A DNA stretch of 64,000 nt from Strigamia acuminata (GCA_949358305.1 OX442314.1:10843060-10907059); one strand, 5' to 3'; counted from the stretch's first letter, positions 41,794-55,351 are shown. Notes: generated from the sequence alone by a model not told the origin. Translations and numbers: made by a program.

Positions 41794-43980
41794 TTACTCC
41801 ACATAAGTTTCCATAAAATCTGTTATTTCTTCTTGACTATAACCGCACGACATCAGCAGCGTATTGATTAGATCTTGGTCAGAACTGTCTTGCATCAAGC
41901 AATAAAACGGTAAACACCTCATGCAATAACTGACGTCTTTTGAATTGACAAAAGAATAATTCACAAATCTTTCCATTACCATCTTATGACGGAACACGTC
42001 AGAGTGTGCCGACACACTGTAAGCGAGACAACAGCAAAATTCCTTGAACACAACCCTTTCATTGTCCGGTAAAGTATTTCTTCGAGTGACACAAATAAGT
42101 TCCAAAAAATCGCTATCCAGCTTTCCAGCTTCACACGCATCGAGAATTTCAGATATTTTGTAAAAACTAATCAGCACCGGTTTTTGAAGGTTTCCAACGC
42201 TGTTCCACAGTAATGCATCGATGCACCATGAATTCTCAAACCCCCGCCCAAAATAACGCGCCAGTGTAGACAAACTTTCTTTTAAGTAGGACGCAACCGC
42301 ATCACTCATTCCTTCGGATGCAATTTCGGGTAGCCAGAATCGAAATATATCGATCATATTCGATTCCAGTGTTGGGCTGGTGAAGTGGTGAATGAGAACC
42401 GATTTCTTAAGCCTGCTCATTTCACTCGCATTCGAGAAACAAAAACTCAAAAATCTATTAAGTTTCGTCCACTTGTTCGCACTAATTTCGTTGTAAAGCA
42501 CCGATTTCTTACGCCTGCGGAATTCACTCGCTTTCGAGAAATAATAACTGAAAAATATTTCTGGGGTTTTCTTTCTCACAATTTGATCGACTAATCGATC
42601 AAATTTCGTCCTCTCGTACGCCCTAATTTCGTTGTGAAGCAACCTGCGACAGATCTCGTTCGCAAAGTAGGAACAATGCACTTTAAAAGTTGTCATTTCA
42701 CTCGCAGTCGTGATGTATTTATTTGCAATCGACTCCAGGAAATCCCAAGGAAAATCATACGTTTTCTTAAAAAGCAAGTGAGCAACACACCTGCTCAAAA
42801 TCATTCTTCTCTTTTTGATGTCCGTATCGTTAATCAATAATAAATGGAAATGATCAAAATCTTGCATCTCGCAAAGCATGTAGTGCACGAACGAATATTT
42901 ACGCTCGTAACGACAATTCCTCATTTCCTCGGGAGCATTTCTCCAAAAACGAATCAAACACTCCTTGACTCTGTCTCCTTTGGACCAAGAACGAACAGAC
43001 TTGCTCATCACCTCATAGAAGTCGTCAGCCGAGGCCATCAGGTTTAGAACCCGGCTCGACTTGGGCGTGAACGAGTCCGTGTGCAAAAAATGTATCAGTA
43101 CGGGCGCGATAGGTCTCAATCCGAATTCCGAAAACAAAATGGTCCTCATTTGATGCTCGTCCATCTGACCAAGTAGAAAGTTCATGATGCCAATCTCGAA
43201 TGTGCAGAAACAATCTTCGTCGTGCGTGTCATCGTCGAAGTGTGAAAGCAAGTCTTCCAATTTACTTTCTTGCCGGATTAGCAGCTGGATGATCGCATTT
43301 CTTTCGTACGGTGTCATGAGTGACCAGAAATACTCAACGCCACATTGGTTCGCGTGGTCTATGGAGAGGGAAAACATTTTGACTTTCTTGTTGAAAGGGA
43401 TCTTTGAAGAGTCAGTTTTAATCGTCATCCTTTTCCAATATTTGTACATGATAGTTTTTAAGTTTGAGTCCTTTTGTTTGTCGAACATCCTTTTAAAAAT
43501 GTTGTCATATTCGTTCGAAATATCTTCAACGACGTCTGCGATGCAACAGACGACGGCGAGGCAGAATCTGGATTGGAATGTCCATTCTTCTAACTCCGAA
43601 AGAACTCTTGCCGTTTTGGTCATGTCGAGTTGTCCATAAATTGACCACTTCGTGCAGGTGATAATTGTTTTCGCTAATTTTCCATCGAAAAAGCTTTGGC
43701 CAGCAAAAACGTGGGTAAATACGAAATTAAGAACATCTCGCAACTGGCCGCCAACGTGCTTCACCAAACATTCCAACATTAATTTTAGACCGTTCGGAAT
43801 ATGAAACTCATCCACTAGTTTGGAAACTGCTTCCTCAGCTTCTGACCATCGCCTTCGACGACAGTCTGCACTGATTTTCTTGCTACTAATTTGAATATTG
43901 AAATTATACTTCCATAGTAAAACCGAGATTTCTATTAAGGTGATGTGTTTTAAACTCGGCAAGTCCAAGATGGACTTCAT
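41794..43980 (-). CDS. G4': array-family protein, long form, 728 aa
   Basis: Full version of G4: keeps the WLPEIASEGMSDAVAS block absent there and the doubled NEI module (RAYERTKFDRL, then SANKWTKLNRF). The N-terminal third equals G4. The middle (FDDDTHDEDCFC, LLGQMDEHQM) differs from G4 and resembles G6-type copies. Ends EEITDFMETYVE. Confidence 0.85.
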   Translation of the reverse strand: MKSILDLPSLKHITLIEISVLLWKYNFNIQISSKKISADCRRRRWSEAEEAVSKLVDEFHIPNGLKLMLECLVKHVGGQLRDVLNFVFTHVFAGQSFFDGKLAKTIITCTKWSIYGQLDMTKTARVLSELEEWTFQSRFCLAVVCCIADVVEDISNEYDNIFKRMFDKQKDSNLKTIMYKYWKRMTIKTDSSKIPFNKKVKMFSLSIDHANQCGVEYFWSLMTPYERNAIIQLLIRQESKLEDLLSHFDDDTHDEDCFCTFEIGIMNFLLGQMDEHQMRTILFSEFGLRPIAPVLIHFLHTDSFTPKSSRVLNLMASADDFYEVMSKSVRSWSKGDRVKECLIRFWRNAPEEMRNCRYERKYSFVHYMLCEMQDFDHFHLLLINDTDIKKRRMILSRCVAHLLFKKTYDFPWDFLESIANKYITTASEMTTFKVHCSYFANEICRRLLHNEIRAYERTKFDRLVDQIVRKKTPEIFFSYYFSKASEFRRRKKSVLYNEISANKWTKLNRFLSFCFSNASEMSRLKKSVLIHHFTSPTLESNMIDIFRFWLPEIASEGMSDAVASYLKESLSTLARYFGRGFENSWCIDALLWNSVGNLQKPVLISFYKISEILDACEAGKLDSDFLELICVTRRNTLPDNERVVFKEFCCCLAYSVSAHSDVFRHKMVMERFVNYSFVNSKDVSYCMRCLPFYCLMQDSSDQDLINTLLMSCGYSQEEITDFMETYVE

Positions 43981-45022
43981 GGTTTGAAATGTAAAAAAGA
44001 ATGTGTTGTTGAATTGTAAAAATAATAATATTCATTATTACTTTACAATAATAGTCTTGCCTGCTTTAAACGTCACAATTGCAAATTTAACATAACTCAC
44101 TATCGCGCATATTCTTGCCACTCTATATAGCTAGGCGTGAGTGGTGCATCTGAACACTGCTTTTCCGTATATTTGTAATTGATAATAATAATTGAGCCTT
44201 TTGTCGTCATTTTTTGTATCAACTGATTAAAATCACCAACGACAACAGATGTAGAGAATTTAAAGTCTGTTTTTAATGCTCCTGGTGCTAACGCAAAAAA
44301 TGAATAGAGAGCCACCAAAAACGATATTTCTGCACTAGTTTATGGGGGAAAAAAAGACTCAATATTACTTCTTATGCTATGACATGCAATCTCGGCATGA
44401 CATGCCAACTCTACGTGAAAAAATAAATAAAATCAAAATCTTTTTATATTTTTAAATAGTTAAAAATCCAGATTTTTAAAACTTTAAAATACGATATGCA
44501 TTTTATTCATTTTTTCATGTAGTTGTAGAGGAATTTTTTTTTATTTTTCCAAATTCATTTGCAAATTTGCGGATGATCCGTTTTAAAGACAAAAAATGAG
44601 TAAAGTCTTCGTTTTATGTATAAAAAGGCAAATAATCAATTGTGTTATATGTTCTAGCGCCCTGTTTGATCCGCTGCACGCCTAACCTTGTCAGTAAGTG
44701 AAAATATTCTCGGCTGTTTGTAAATATCTAACCTTAACTGTTTCATCTAGATACTAAAACTTTAAGAAGTTAATTATTAGTTTCTGTGTGTGTGTGTGTC
44801 ACATTTTGGCAATTAGATTGGCTTTTTCCAATCACTTGCTTGCGAAAACCAATCGAAACCTCTGGAAACCCCCTTATGCTGCAAGGGAAGCTTGACTGCC
44901 ACGTACGAACAATATATCAGCTGGTATATTCTCTGCTTGATGTGTGTGGACCAACATGGCTGAACTTATTTGCATAAGCGGACTTATTGAGTGTTTATCT
45001 AACCATTGCCAACAGAAGATGT

Positions 45023-45137
45023 ATTTGGTCATTTTCTCGCACTGATTTTGAATTATGAAGTTATATTTCCATAAAAAAAACTGAAGTTTTGAATAGTGAA
45101 ATGTGTGTTCGACTTGGCAAGTCTAAAATGGTGCTCA
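45023..45137 (-). pseudogene. Short 5' family relic, duplicate
   Basis: Duplicate of 21,490-21,604, with no difference seen. Confidence 0.5.
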
Positions 45138-45670
45138 TGTTCTGGAATTCAAACAGAATTTGTTTTTAGTTATCAACAGATACATTCATTATTACCTCTC
45201 AATAATAATCTTGACTAGCGCATACTTTTAGCGCCCCTGTTGTACATTTAAAGTCAATTTAACTCACCTTGGGTTCAACGACTTGTGTTGTGTCCTCATC
45301 GACTAGGGTAGTACGTAAGATCGCGCAAATTCGTACAACTGCAGCCAGGCCAGGCGTGAGCAATGCACTGTCTAATACTTCATTCCATTCCACTTTTGTA
45401 CTTGTACAGTACTTGCATGTACAGTAGTACATGACGATGATAACTTATAACCACATTCTTTGTTAATTTGCTGGAATTAAGAACAATGGGACATGCTTCA
45501 TTCATTAAATTATATGTTTATTATCCACACATTAGTGAATGTGTTTCACTTCAATTTAAAAAATTATAATAAAAATTCCACAAACTTTCGGCTTCAGAAA
45601 CGAGAAGCAAACCGGTAAATTTAGTTGAAGCTTAGTTGAAACACAGTTTGAACCTACACAAACATATATT

Positions 45671-46033
45671 TTAATCCAGACGAGTATCCATTATATCCGT
45701 CATCTCTTCCCGACTATAACCGCTCGACGTCAACATCGTCTGGAGCAGATCTGGCACAACACAGTCCAGCATCAAACAACAGAACGGGAAGCACCTGATG
45801 CAATAACTCACAACATGAGAACTTGTAAAAGAAAAATTCATAAACTTTTCCATTATCGACTTATCACGGCACGTGAAATAGTCGGCAAACACTCTGTGAG
45901 CGAGCAAAATTCATTAAACACGACCATTTCATTGTCGAGTGAAATATTCCTTCGAGTTATATGTTCCAAAAAATCTCTATCCAGCTTGCCAGCTTCGCTA
46001 TTGCTAGTATCGATAATTTCAGACAATTTGATC
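45671..46033 (-). pseudogene. C-terminal family relic, duplicate
   Basis: Duplicate of 22,138-22,500, with the same frameshift and the same join to MPEG1-like sequence. Confidence 0.7.
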
Positions 46034-46371
46034 CTGCAGTGATATTTGACGGCTCGGTGAACTTTCCAGTGAGGAGATCATGTGATAAACATTTCAAATC
46101 TCACACTTTGGGAGGATTTTATCAGAATTGTGTTGTTGACGAGAGACTTATGCGCCGATTACAAATTCCCAAACATTCTAACCGGCAATGCCACTTGCCC
46201 CGTAGGACACGACGACGTTATGATATTTAAGAAAACTGTCAACTACACGTGTCCAAGCACTTTCGAGAACGCGCAACCAATGCCTGGCCGTCATCGAGAC
46301 GCATTGGTGCAGCACGACCGAAGTCGTAACCAACGTGGCTTACCGTTTCAGCGGAATGTACAGCACGTACG
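46034..46371 (+). pseudogene. MPEG1-like remnant 3 duplicate, part before BEL
   Basis: Duplicate of 22,501-22,838, with the same frameshifts. It ends in the TSD gtacg (46367-46371). Confidence 0.6.
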
Positions 46372-49300
46372 TGTGGAAACTGAAGTTCCTGAAGAAGCCA
46401 CCGTTTAGGGGGGAATTGGAGGTGGCGCCATGTTTGGCCACCAGAGGGTCACTTCGATGACCCACTCTGTATTGGGGTATTTGATTATTAATTTAAGGGT
46501 AGGGAATAACATTACTTGTTTCCTGCTTTGTATAAAATAAACCACTGTTCAAATGTAAATTCGTGTATACGCATGCTTCATTTTGTCATCCACCAAAATC
46601 AGCCCAATTTAGGAAACATCGAAGAATCTAAGTAACTTTTATTTGTTCAACATAACTATTCGAGTTGCATCTGCAACATTGGTGCCGAAAACCCAAGACC
46701 TTTTAAAAGAAAAAACCAAGGAAAATCGATCGCAATGGCAGATTTGGAGAAAAACCGAAGACAAAGAGAAGCCGCGAGGACTAACGTTCGAAACATATTC
46801 AGCACATTGAAAAATGAATTGAAACAAGATCCGGTAAATGAAGTAAAGCTTTTGTGCATACAAGCACAGTTACTTTTAAAGGGACCAAAGATCGAAAAAC
46901 TGGACGTTCTGGTGGCCGACGAAATTACCGACATTGACGAGGTCACGGACGATACGATTGGAGCCGAGGAGTTCCAAGACGAATTGGTAGCAGCAAAAAT
47001 CACGCTGGAAATGGCGTTGAAGGAAATCGCCCAACTGAAAACGCAAGTACTGAATCCAAACTTACCACTTATTAATCTCGTTATCGTTAATACGCCGATC
47101 GGAGGCCAGCAATGCACAAGCATGAAATTACCGAAGCTGGAGATTGCCAAATTTAAGGGAACACCCGAAACGTGGACTCAGTTCTGGGGGGACTTCCAGT
47201 TGAGCGTGCATAATAACACTTCGCTTCCCAAAACGGCAAAGTTCGTGTATTTACGTTCGTTGGTGGAAGGACTGGCCGCCAATGCAATAAGTGGACTCAC
47301 GGTAACGGATGAGAATTACGACAGCGCGGTCGTTTTGTTGGCAAGTAGATTTGGTAAACCGGACTTGATTATAAATGCACACATGCAAAAATTCCTTGAG
47401 GTGAAGCCCGTGAAAAATGCAGATGATGTTGTTGCACTTCGAGAACTTTATGATTATTGCGACCTTCACATAACAAGTTTAGGGAATTTGGGAGTGGATG
47501 CATCAACGTTTGGGGCACTTTTGGGCCCAATCTTAACTCGTGCGACGCCCAATTCGATGCAACACGACTTTTCCAGATCTAGAGGCGATTTACCATGGAC
47601 AATGACAGATTTTCTGAAGTTTTTTTGATTCGAAATTGAGATGCGCGAGAGGACAAAGGCGATGAGTGAGAAAAACAACTTGATCGAGAAGAAAGAAGCA
47701 ACTACGAAAAAACAAGAGGAGGTAACTAAGAAAATGAATACGAAAATTAATCCACTTGGTTCCGCCGCAGCGTTGGCAGCAATTACGTACAAATGCACGT
47801 TCTGCCAAAAAGAAGAGCATACGAGTCCAGACTGTCCACTGACTCTGGCCGAATGGAAAGCTGCGTGCATGAAGTCCCGAAGGTGTTATCGTTGTCTCAA
47901 GGAGGGACACATCGCGTACAAGTGCAAAACCCGATTTCGATGCAAGAAATGTGACAAAAATCACCACACTTACCTGTGTGACGCCGAAGAAAAGAAACCA
48001 ACTGAGACGCTGACCTCATCCGCCGTTTTGGAACAAGAACAGCCGGTATCCGTATTATTTTTACAAGTACTAGTTGTAGATGCGTGCGGACAATCGAGAA
48101 AACGTAAAGTTCAGTGTTTTTTGGATGGCGGATCGCAAAAGACATTTATTACGGAGAAATTGTCTCGAGAACTTAACTTGGAACGAGTTGGTGAACAAGA
48201 TATTGCATTGTTAACTTTTGGAGCAACCGAACCAACAATTGCGAAGAGGAATCGAGTGAAATTGTTAATAAATAATTGCGATAACATTGCCTTTAATTTA
48301 GAAGTCAAAGCACTAGAAACTCCGTGGATCACGCCAGCGTTGAAGGGACAGACTGACCAGAGAATACTGAGCGAACTGAAGAAACATAACATCAAATTAG
48401 CAAGCAACGGAAATGTTCAAATGGACGATGGAGTTTCAATTTTGATCGGGGTGGACAATTTTTGGAAAGTAACCACCGAAAAACAACACCGACTTGGAGA
48501 AAATTTAATGGCAATTGAAACGATTTTCGGCTGGACGTTGCACGGCTCATCTGGGGAGAATAAAGAAACAGTTTCGGCGCTCGTACGGGTAAATATAATC
48601 CTTGCAATATACAATACTAATGACCTTTTGGAGAAATTTTAGAGTTTGGAGGCAATCGGGATTAAACACGAGACCGTGGATCGGAACGAGGACGAGGAAC
48701 AAACGTTAAGGCGATTCAAAGAAAGCATCGAGTGGGTAAAAGACCACTACGAGGTCGAACTGCCGTGGAAATTGAACGCAAAAGAACTGGACGACAACCG
48801 ACAACCAGCACTGAAAAGATTTTAGAGTTTGATCAACCGATTTAGAAAAAATCCAAAGCTGTATTTGCAATACAAAGAAGTGATCACGGAGCAACTTAGA
48901 ACTGGAATCGTCGAGGAAGTACCACAAGAAAACGAAGAAAATAATTCAATTTATTATATTCCACACAGACCCGTGATCGACGAGACAAGAGCAACGACCA
49001 AACTCAGAATTGTGTACGACGCATCATCACACGCGAAAGGATGCTTCTCGTTGAACGACTGTTTATACAAGGGACCGAACTTATTGCCAAAATTACTAAA
49101 CGTGATTCTCAAATTTAGAACAGGAATCATCGCAGCCATCGCGGATATTGAAAAAGCCTTCCATCGCATCCATCTGAAGAAAAAGGAACGCGACGTCATG
49201 AGATTTCTTTGGCTCGAGGAAAACTGGAATGGAGCTGAACCGGCGAAAATAAGAAAACTCAGACAAACCCGAGTACCGTTCGGCACATCTCCCAGCCCTT

Positions 49301-52254
49301 TTCTCCTCTCGGCCACCATCGATCATCATGTTGAGGACTTTAAGGAAGAATATCCAGAAACGTGCAAGCGATTGGAGGACGATCGGTATGTAGACGACCT
49401 CGTTTCAAGTATAAACAAGTTAAAAACCGCTATAAAACTGTACCGTGAAAGTTGTGAAATTCTGAGAAAAGCGGATATGAGACTAACTAAGTGGAAGACT
49501 AATTGTGAACAACTGAGAAAAATAATTGTAACTGATGACCCGACTTGTGAAGAATCTCTCTCTCAACAAGAGACTAAAGTTTTGGGGGTGGGGTGGAACA
49601 CAAGAACAGATGAATTAAGTTTAGATATTACCGAATTAATTAATGGGGTTGAATTAACGAAATACACAAAACGATCAATTATTCGAACGACAGCTATGAT
49701 TTTCGACCCATTGGGATTTGCTCATCCCTTTGTGGTCACGGCTAAGATTTTATTCCAAGAATTATGGAAACTTGGGGTTGGATGGGACGAGAAAATCCCA
49801 GAATATGTGAAAAAAACTTGAGAAGAATGGTGTGCTCAAATACCATATCTAAATGATTTAAAAATTCCACGATATTTATTAAACTGGGGAGGAATTAATG
49901 TAAAAAGGGAAATTCACATCTTCTGCGACGCCAGTCCTCGGGCATACGGCGTGGTAGCTTATGCTCGAGTCCTGGACTCGAATACAAGTGCAATTAACAT
50001 TTCCTTTATCGTTTCTAAATGTAGAGTAGCACCGCTTAAGGAACTAACCCTTCCTAAGTTAGAACTGATGAGAGCATTGCTGGCAGCCCGACTTATGCCG
50101 ACGCTGCAGTCGACAATCGGATGCAACAGTGTGACAATTTGGACTGACTCGAAAATAGTGCTACATTGGTTGCGAGAAACGAAGAATCGTCCAGTCACAT
50201 TTGTCTTCAATCGCGTAAAAGAGATTGGGGAAACAGTAAACACCAGCTGTTGGCGCCACTGCCCGGGCAAGGAGAATCCGGCAGACCTACTAACACGGGG
50301 CGTAACGGTACAAGAACTAACCAACAGTGAATTTTGGTAGAAAGGACCAGAGTGGTTGAGTAAGGACGAATCCGAGTGGCCAGTTGAGAGCGATATTGCA
50401 GTGGAAATAGACAAAAACGAAGAAATAATTGTGAATACTGTAAACGAGAAAGTCCAAGTGATTGACTACACGAGATTTAGTCGGTAGACGAGACTGAAAA
50501 GAGCAACAGCATGGGTATTGCGATTTATTGCAAACTTAAAAACTAATGATAAATTTAAAGGCGAGCTGACTGGAAACAAGATAACTAAAGGCGAGCAGTA
50601 CTGGATTTGACATCTACAAGAATTGTATTTTGCCAAAGAACTAAAACACCTACGTGAGGGGAAAATGATTGAAAAATCATCGGTACTTATACAAATGGCG
50701 CCAATCCTGGACGAAGACGGACTAATGCGAGCTACACATCGATGGACACTGGCGGACGTCGAACGAGATATGCGTGAGCCCTACATATTACCAGGTGATA
50801 ACAACATTACGAGATTAATTATTAAGAACGAACATGAGCGTGCCATGCATGGGGGGCTTGCCGACACACTGTGTAATTTTCGAGAGAGGTTTTGGATGAC
50901 GCGAGCCAGAAAAACGATAAAGGCGGTACTGTGTCGATGCGTGCGTTGCCGGAAAATACAAGGACGTCTGGCCAAGGAGCGATGGGGACTACTGCCACTC
51001 GACCGAGTAACACCAAGTGCGCCATTCGAAACGTGTGGTGTAGATTTTGCGGGCCCACTTTACTCCGACTGCGGTGAGAAACTTTATATTGCTTTGTTTA
51101 CCTGCGCGGTCACGAGGGCCGTGCATCTCGAATTGTTGTCAAGTTTATCTGCCGATCGTTTTGTGGATGCTCTCAAAAGATTTATTGGGAGATGTGGAAT
51201 CCCTGCTACGATTTATTCGGATAATTCAAAAACTTTCAAGAGGGCGGATAAGGAATTGCGAGTGTTTTTTGAGAATGTATTGCCAGAACAGCTTCAACGA
51301 TTTTTAGGCCCAAGAAAAATAGTTTGGAAATTTATTGTAGAGATTGCGCCGTGGTGGGGTGGCTTTTGGGAGCGCATGGTGCGTTCCGTTAAGGCGGCAT
51401 TAAAAAAGACAATCGGACGCACTTCATTAAACTACGAGGGACTGACAACTGTACTGATCGAGGTGGAAGCAGTAATTAATTTGAGGCCGCTCACTTACGT
51501 CTACGACGACCCCACAGAACAACCACCCTTGACGCCAGCCCATTTTCTCGTGGGAAAACGCCTAATCACTTTACCTAATGTCCCTAGCACTGTAGATCGG
51601 CCGGAGACACAAACCCAGATTTTGCGAATTTGGAAACAACGCCAGACGATTATTGCCCATTTTTGGAAGAGGTGGACACATGAGTACCTCGTCGAGTTAC
51701 GACAGCAAAGAGGAAATTCGAGCAACGCAAAGTTCCGAGTCGGCGACCTGGCTTTAATCGAGAACCAGAACCAGCCAAGACTCACTTGGAAAATCGGAAG
51801 AATAACCGACGTGAAAGTCGGTCGCGACGGGCTAATTAGATTTTGTGAATTGCAGCTTCCCAACCGAACAAGACTTCGCCGACCGATTCAACGACTATGT
51901 CCCCTCGAGATCGAAAACGAGTTGGAACGTCCCCGGGAGGGGGGGACTGTGGAAACTGAAGTTCCTGAAGAAGCCACCGTTTAGGGGGGAATTGGAGGTG
52001 GCGCCATGTTTGGCCACCAGAGGGTCACTTCGGTGACCCACTCTGTATTGGGGTATTTGATTATTAATTGAATGGTAGGGAATAACATTACTTGTTTCCC
52101 GCTTTGTATAAAATAAACCACTGTTCAAATGTAAATCCGTGTATACGCATGCTTCATTTTGTCATCCACCAAAATCAGCCCAATTTAGGAAACATCGAAA
52201 AATCTAAGTAACTTTTATTTGTTCAACATAACTATTCGAGTTGCATCTGCAACA
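46372..52254 (+). mobile_element. BEL/Pao LTR retrotransposon, copy 2
   Basis: Same element, same insertion site and same TSD (46367-46371, 52255-52259) as copy 1. It is therefore a by-product of the block duplication, not a second transposition. LTRs 46,372-46,678 and 51,948-52,254. Confidence 0.95.
46735..51984 (+). pseudogene. BEL/Pao gag-pol, duplicate with a seventh stop
   Basis: Shares all six in-frame stops of copy 1 (at +23,533) and adds TAG at 48823-48825, where copy 1 has TGG (25290-25292). The new stop lies N-terminal to the RT core, so the longest open RT piece here starts at 48,829. It arose after the duplication by a single G-to-A change. Confidence 0.9.
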
Positions 52255-52259
52255 GTACG

Positions 52260-52541
52260 TGACCAATTTCCTTACCGGAAGCCGCAATTGTCCGCCCTAC
52301 TTTCACCCGCTGCCCATCTCGGGCATCCAGATTTGCACGAGTTACCAGTACACCGATATCCATTTGGGAGGGTTTATAGTTATTTGTACGAGTGAAAATC
52401 TTGTGCATTTACCCGCGTGTCCTATTGGGTATACTCGTTATTTTGCCTCGTTTTACGAAAATTGTGAGATTTTCTATTGCGCGCATTACGGCGCAAAGGC
52501 CAATAAGATAGAGTTGCAATTGCTCAAGCCGCCAACTTTTA
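52260..52541 (+). pseudogene. MPEG1-like remnant 3 duplicate, part after BEL
   Basis: Duplicate of 28,727-29,008 with the same 24-bp gap and the same A-rich ending. Confidence 0.6.
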
Positions 52542-52677
52542 TGGGCCATGTATTAAAAAATAAAAAAAAAAAGGTCGCTAAAAAAAAAAAAAGAAGAAAG
52601 ATCGCGAAAAAATTTTGAGAAAGGGGCCCCGAAAAAACCTCAAGCCCCGGGCCCCCGGAAAGCTAGATCCGCCCCTG
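52542..52677. repeat. hAT-like end fragment, duplicate
   Basis: Duplicate of 29,009-29,144. Confidence 0.4.
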
Positions 52678-53293
52678 GCGCCAACTATGTCTTTTGACCA
52701 TGAATAAACACTTATGCTAATTCTACACTGCCGACTGGTCACTTCCAAACTACATCCAGCTACAAATCCTTGCAATCCAATACAAATCCAAGCACGAAAC
52801 ACATTTCAAATATTACAAGTTAGTCAAAGACAGACTATTTTCACAGATTTCGGAAAAAATGATCTTGGAAATCGGTGGAAATAGACCGATTTCGGTGGAA
52901 ATGATCGCCAAGTTCTACTAAAATAATTGTTCATTATTCCAGTAGAAAATATATTCTTCGTTTTTTTAGTTTAATGAAAAAAAATATCTGATTTGGTTTA
53001 TTAAGTGATTAATTTAAAACAAAATGAAAAACATTTGAAATTTAAAATTAACAAAATACGAACACAGTATTTTTTTTTTTATTATTAAATTTGTGTATGG
53101 AATATAAATAAAATAAAATAAAATACAATAAAATATATTAACTGATTCCTTTTTTATATTTCCATCGGTGGAAATAGCATTTCCGTTAAATTTTCAGTTA
53201 CATTGGCCACAATAATAATCCAGGGTGCAAGCGAATTTCAAGAAATAATGCTAAAAAGTTGAAGCACAACTTAAACTACACAAATACACATTT

Positions 53294-55351
53294 TTACTCC
53301 CGATAAATTTCTATTAAATCTTTTTTTTCTTCTTGACTATAACCGCTCCCAACTAGCGTAAGACCGCTTTGTATCAAGCAATAAAAAGATATGCACCTAA
53401 AGCAAAACCTGATGTCTTGTGAATCGACAACAGAATATTCCACAAATCTTTCCATTACAAACTCATGAGTGCACACGTCTGAATCTGCGCACAAACTGTA
53501 AGCGAGACAAAAGCAAAATTCCTTGAACACAACCTTTTCATTTTCCAGTAAAGAATTTCTTTGAGTGACACAAATAAGTTCCAAAAAATGGCTGTCCAGC
53601 TTTCCAGCTTCACAAGTATCGATAATTTCAGATATTTTGTAAAAACTAATCAGCACGGGATCTTGAAGGTCTCTAGCTCCTTTCAACTGTTTTTTAATAA
53701 AGTCAAATACAATTTTGTTGGTCTTAAAATTCTCAAACCCCCGCCCAAAAAAACTCGCCAGTCTACACAAACTTTCTTCTAATTCGGATGCAACCGCCTC
53801 ACTCATTCCTTCGGATGCAATTTCGGGAAGCCAGTTTCGAAATGTAGCGATGTTTTTGCATTCCACTGTTTCGCTGGTGAAGTGCTGAATGAGAACCGCT
53901 TTCTTGAGCCTGCTCATTTCACTCGCATTCGAGAAAGAAAAACTCAAAAATCGATTAATTTTCGTCCACTTGTTCATACTAAGTTCGTTGTGATTGCGAA
54001 GCAACCTGCGACAGATCTCATTCGCTAAGTAGGAACAATGCTCTTTAAAAATTGTCATTTCACTCTCTGTCGTGATGTATTTATTTGCAATCGACTCCAA
54101 AAAATCCCAATGGAAATCATACGCTTTCTTAAAAAGTAAGTGAGCAACACATCTGTCCAAAATAATTCTTCTCTTTTTGATGCTCGTATCGTTAAGCAAT
54201 AATAAATGGAAATTATCATAATCTTGCATCTCGCAAAGCATGTAGTGCACGAACGAATAATGAAGCTCGTAACGACAATTCCTCATTTCCTCGGGAGCAT
54301 TTCTCCAAAAACGAGTCAAACACACCTTGACTCTGTCTCGTTTGGACCAAAACGGTTGAACAGGCATTATCATCGCGATGTAGAAGGCATCACGTGACGC
54401 GAACAGGTTTAAAACGCGGCTCGACTTGGGCGTGAACGAGTGCGTGTGCAAAAAAGGTATCAGTACGGGCGCGACAGGTTTCAATCCGAATCCCGAAGAC
54501 AAAATGGTCCACAATTGAGGCTCGTCCATCTCACCAAGCAGAAAGTTCATGATGCCCGTCTCGAACGTGCAGTAACAATCTTCGTCGTGTGGGTCATCGT
54601 AGAAGTGTGAAATCAAGTCTTCCAATTTACTTCTTCGCTGGGTTAGCAACTTGACGATCGCATTTCTTTCGTACGATGTCATGAGTGACCAGAAATACTC
54701 AACGCCACATTGATTCGCGTGGTCTATGGACAGGGAAAACATTTTGACTTTCTTGTTGAAAGGAATCTTCGAAGAGTCAGTTTTAATCGTCATCTTTTTC
54801 CAATATTTGTACATAATAGTTATTAAGTTTGAGTCCTTTTGTCTGTCGAACATCCTTTTCAAAATGTTGCCGTATTCGTTCGAAATATCTTCCACGACAT
54901 CTGCGATGCAACAGACGACGGCGAGGCAGAATCTGGATTCGAACGTCCATTCTTCTAACTCTGAGAGAACCCTTGCTGTTTTGGTCATGTCTAGTTGTCC
55001 ATATATTGACCATTTCGTGCATTGGATAATGCTTTTCGCTGATTGTAAATCGAGAATGCTTTGGCCAGTAAAAACTTGGGAATTTAAGAATTTAAGCAAA
55101 TCCCTCAATTGGCACCCGACGTGCTTCACCAAAGACCTCAACATCAATTTTAACTCGTTCGGAATATGAAGCTCATCCACTAGGTTAGAAACTGCTTCCT
55201 CACCTTTTGACCATCGCCTTCGACGACTGTCTGCATTGATTTTCTTATTATTAATTTGAATACCGGTATTAAAATTATATTTCCATAGTAAAACCGAAGT
55301 TTCTACTAAGGTGATATGTTTTAGACTCGGCAAGTCCAAAATGGACTTCAT
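53294..55351 (-). CDS. G7: array-family protein, 685 aa (uninterrupted G5)
   Basis: ATG 55351 gives MKSILDLPSLKHITLVETSV. The frame upstream is open for 18 more codons, but the shared Met is preferred. It contains the pre-insertion copia target at about 54,680 (gatgtcatgagtgacc), coding the conserved SLMTSYERNA. One NEI-type module with LLRNHNELSMNKWTK. With G5 cut by copia, this is the only intact gene of its subtype in the window. Confidence 0.85.
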   Translation of the reverse strand: MKSILDLPSLKHITLVETSVLLWKYNFNTGIQINNKKINADSRRRRWSKGEEAVSNLVDELHIPNELKLMLRSLVKHVGCQLRDLLKFLNSQVFTGQSILDLQSAKSIIQCTKWSIYGQLDMTKTARVLSELEEWTFESRFCLAVVCCIADVVEDISNEYGNILKRMFDRQKDSNLITIMYKYWKKMTIKTDSSKIPFNKKVKMFSLSIDHANQCGVEYFWSLMTSYERNAIVKLLTQRRSKLEDLISHFYDDPHDEDCYCTFETGIMNFLLGEMDEPQLWTILSSGFGLKPVAPVLIPFLHTHSFTPKSSRVLNLFASRDAFYIAMIMPVQPFWSKRDRVKVCLTRFWRNAPEEMRNCRYELHYSFVHYMLCEMQDYDNFHLLLLNDTSIKKRRIILDRCVAHLLFKKAYDFHWDFLESIANKYITTESEMTIFKEHCSYLANEICRRLLRNHNELSMNKWTKINRFLSFSFSNASEMSRLKKAVLIQHFTSETVECKNIATFRNWLPEIASEGMSEAVASELEESLCRLASFFGRGFENFKTNKIVFDFIKKQLKGARDLQDPVLISFYKISEIIDTCEAGKLDSHFLELICVTQRNSLLENEKVVFKEFCFCLAYSLCADSDVCTHEFVMERFVEYSVVDSQDIRFCFRCISFYCLIQSGLTLVGSGYSQEEKKDLIEIYRE

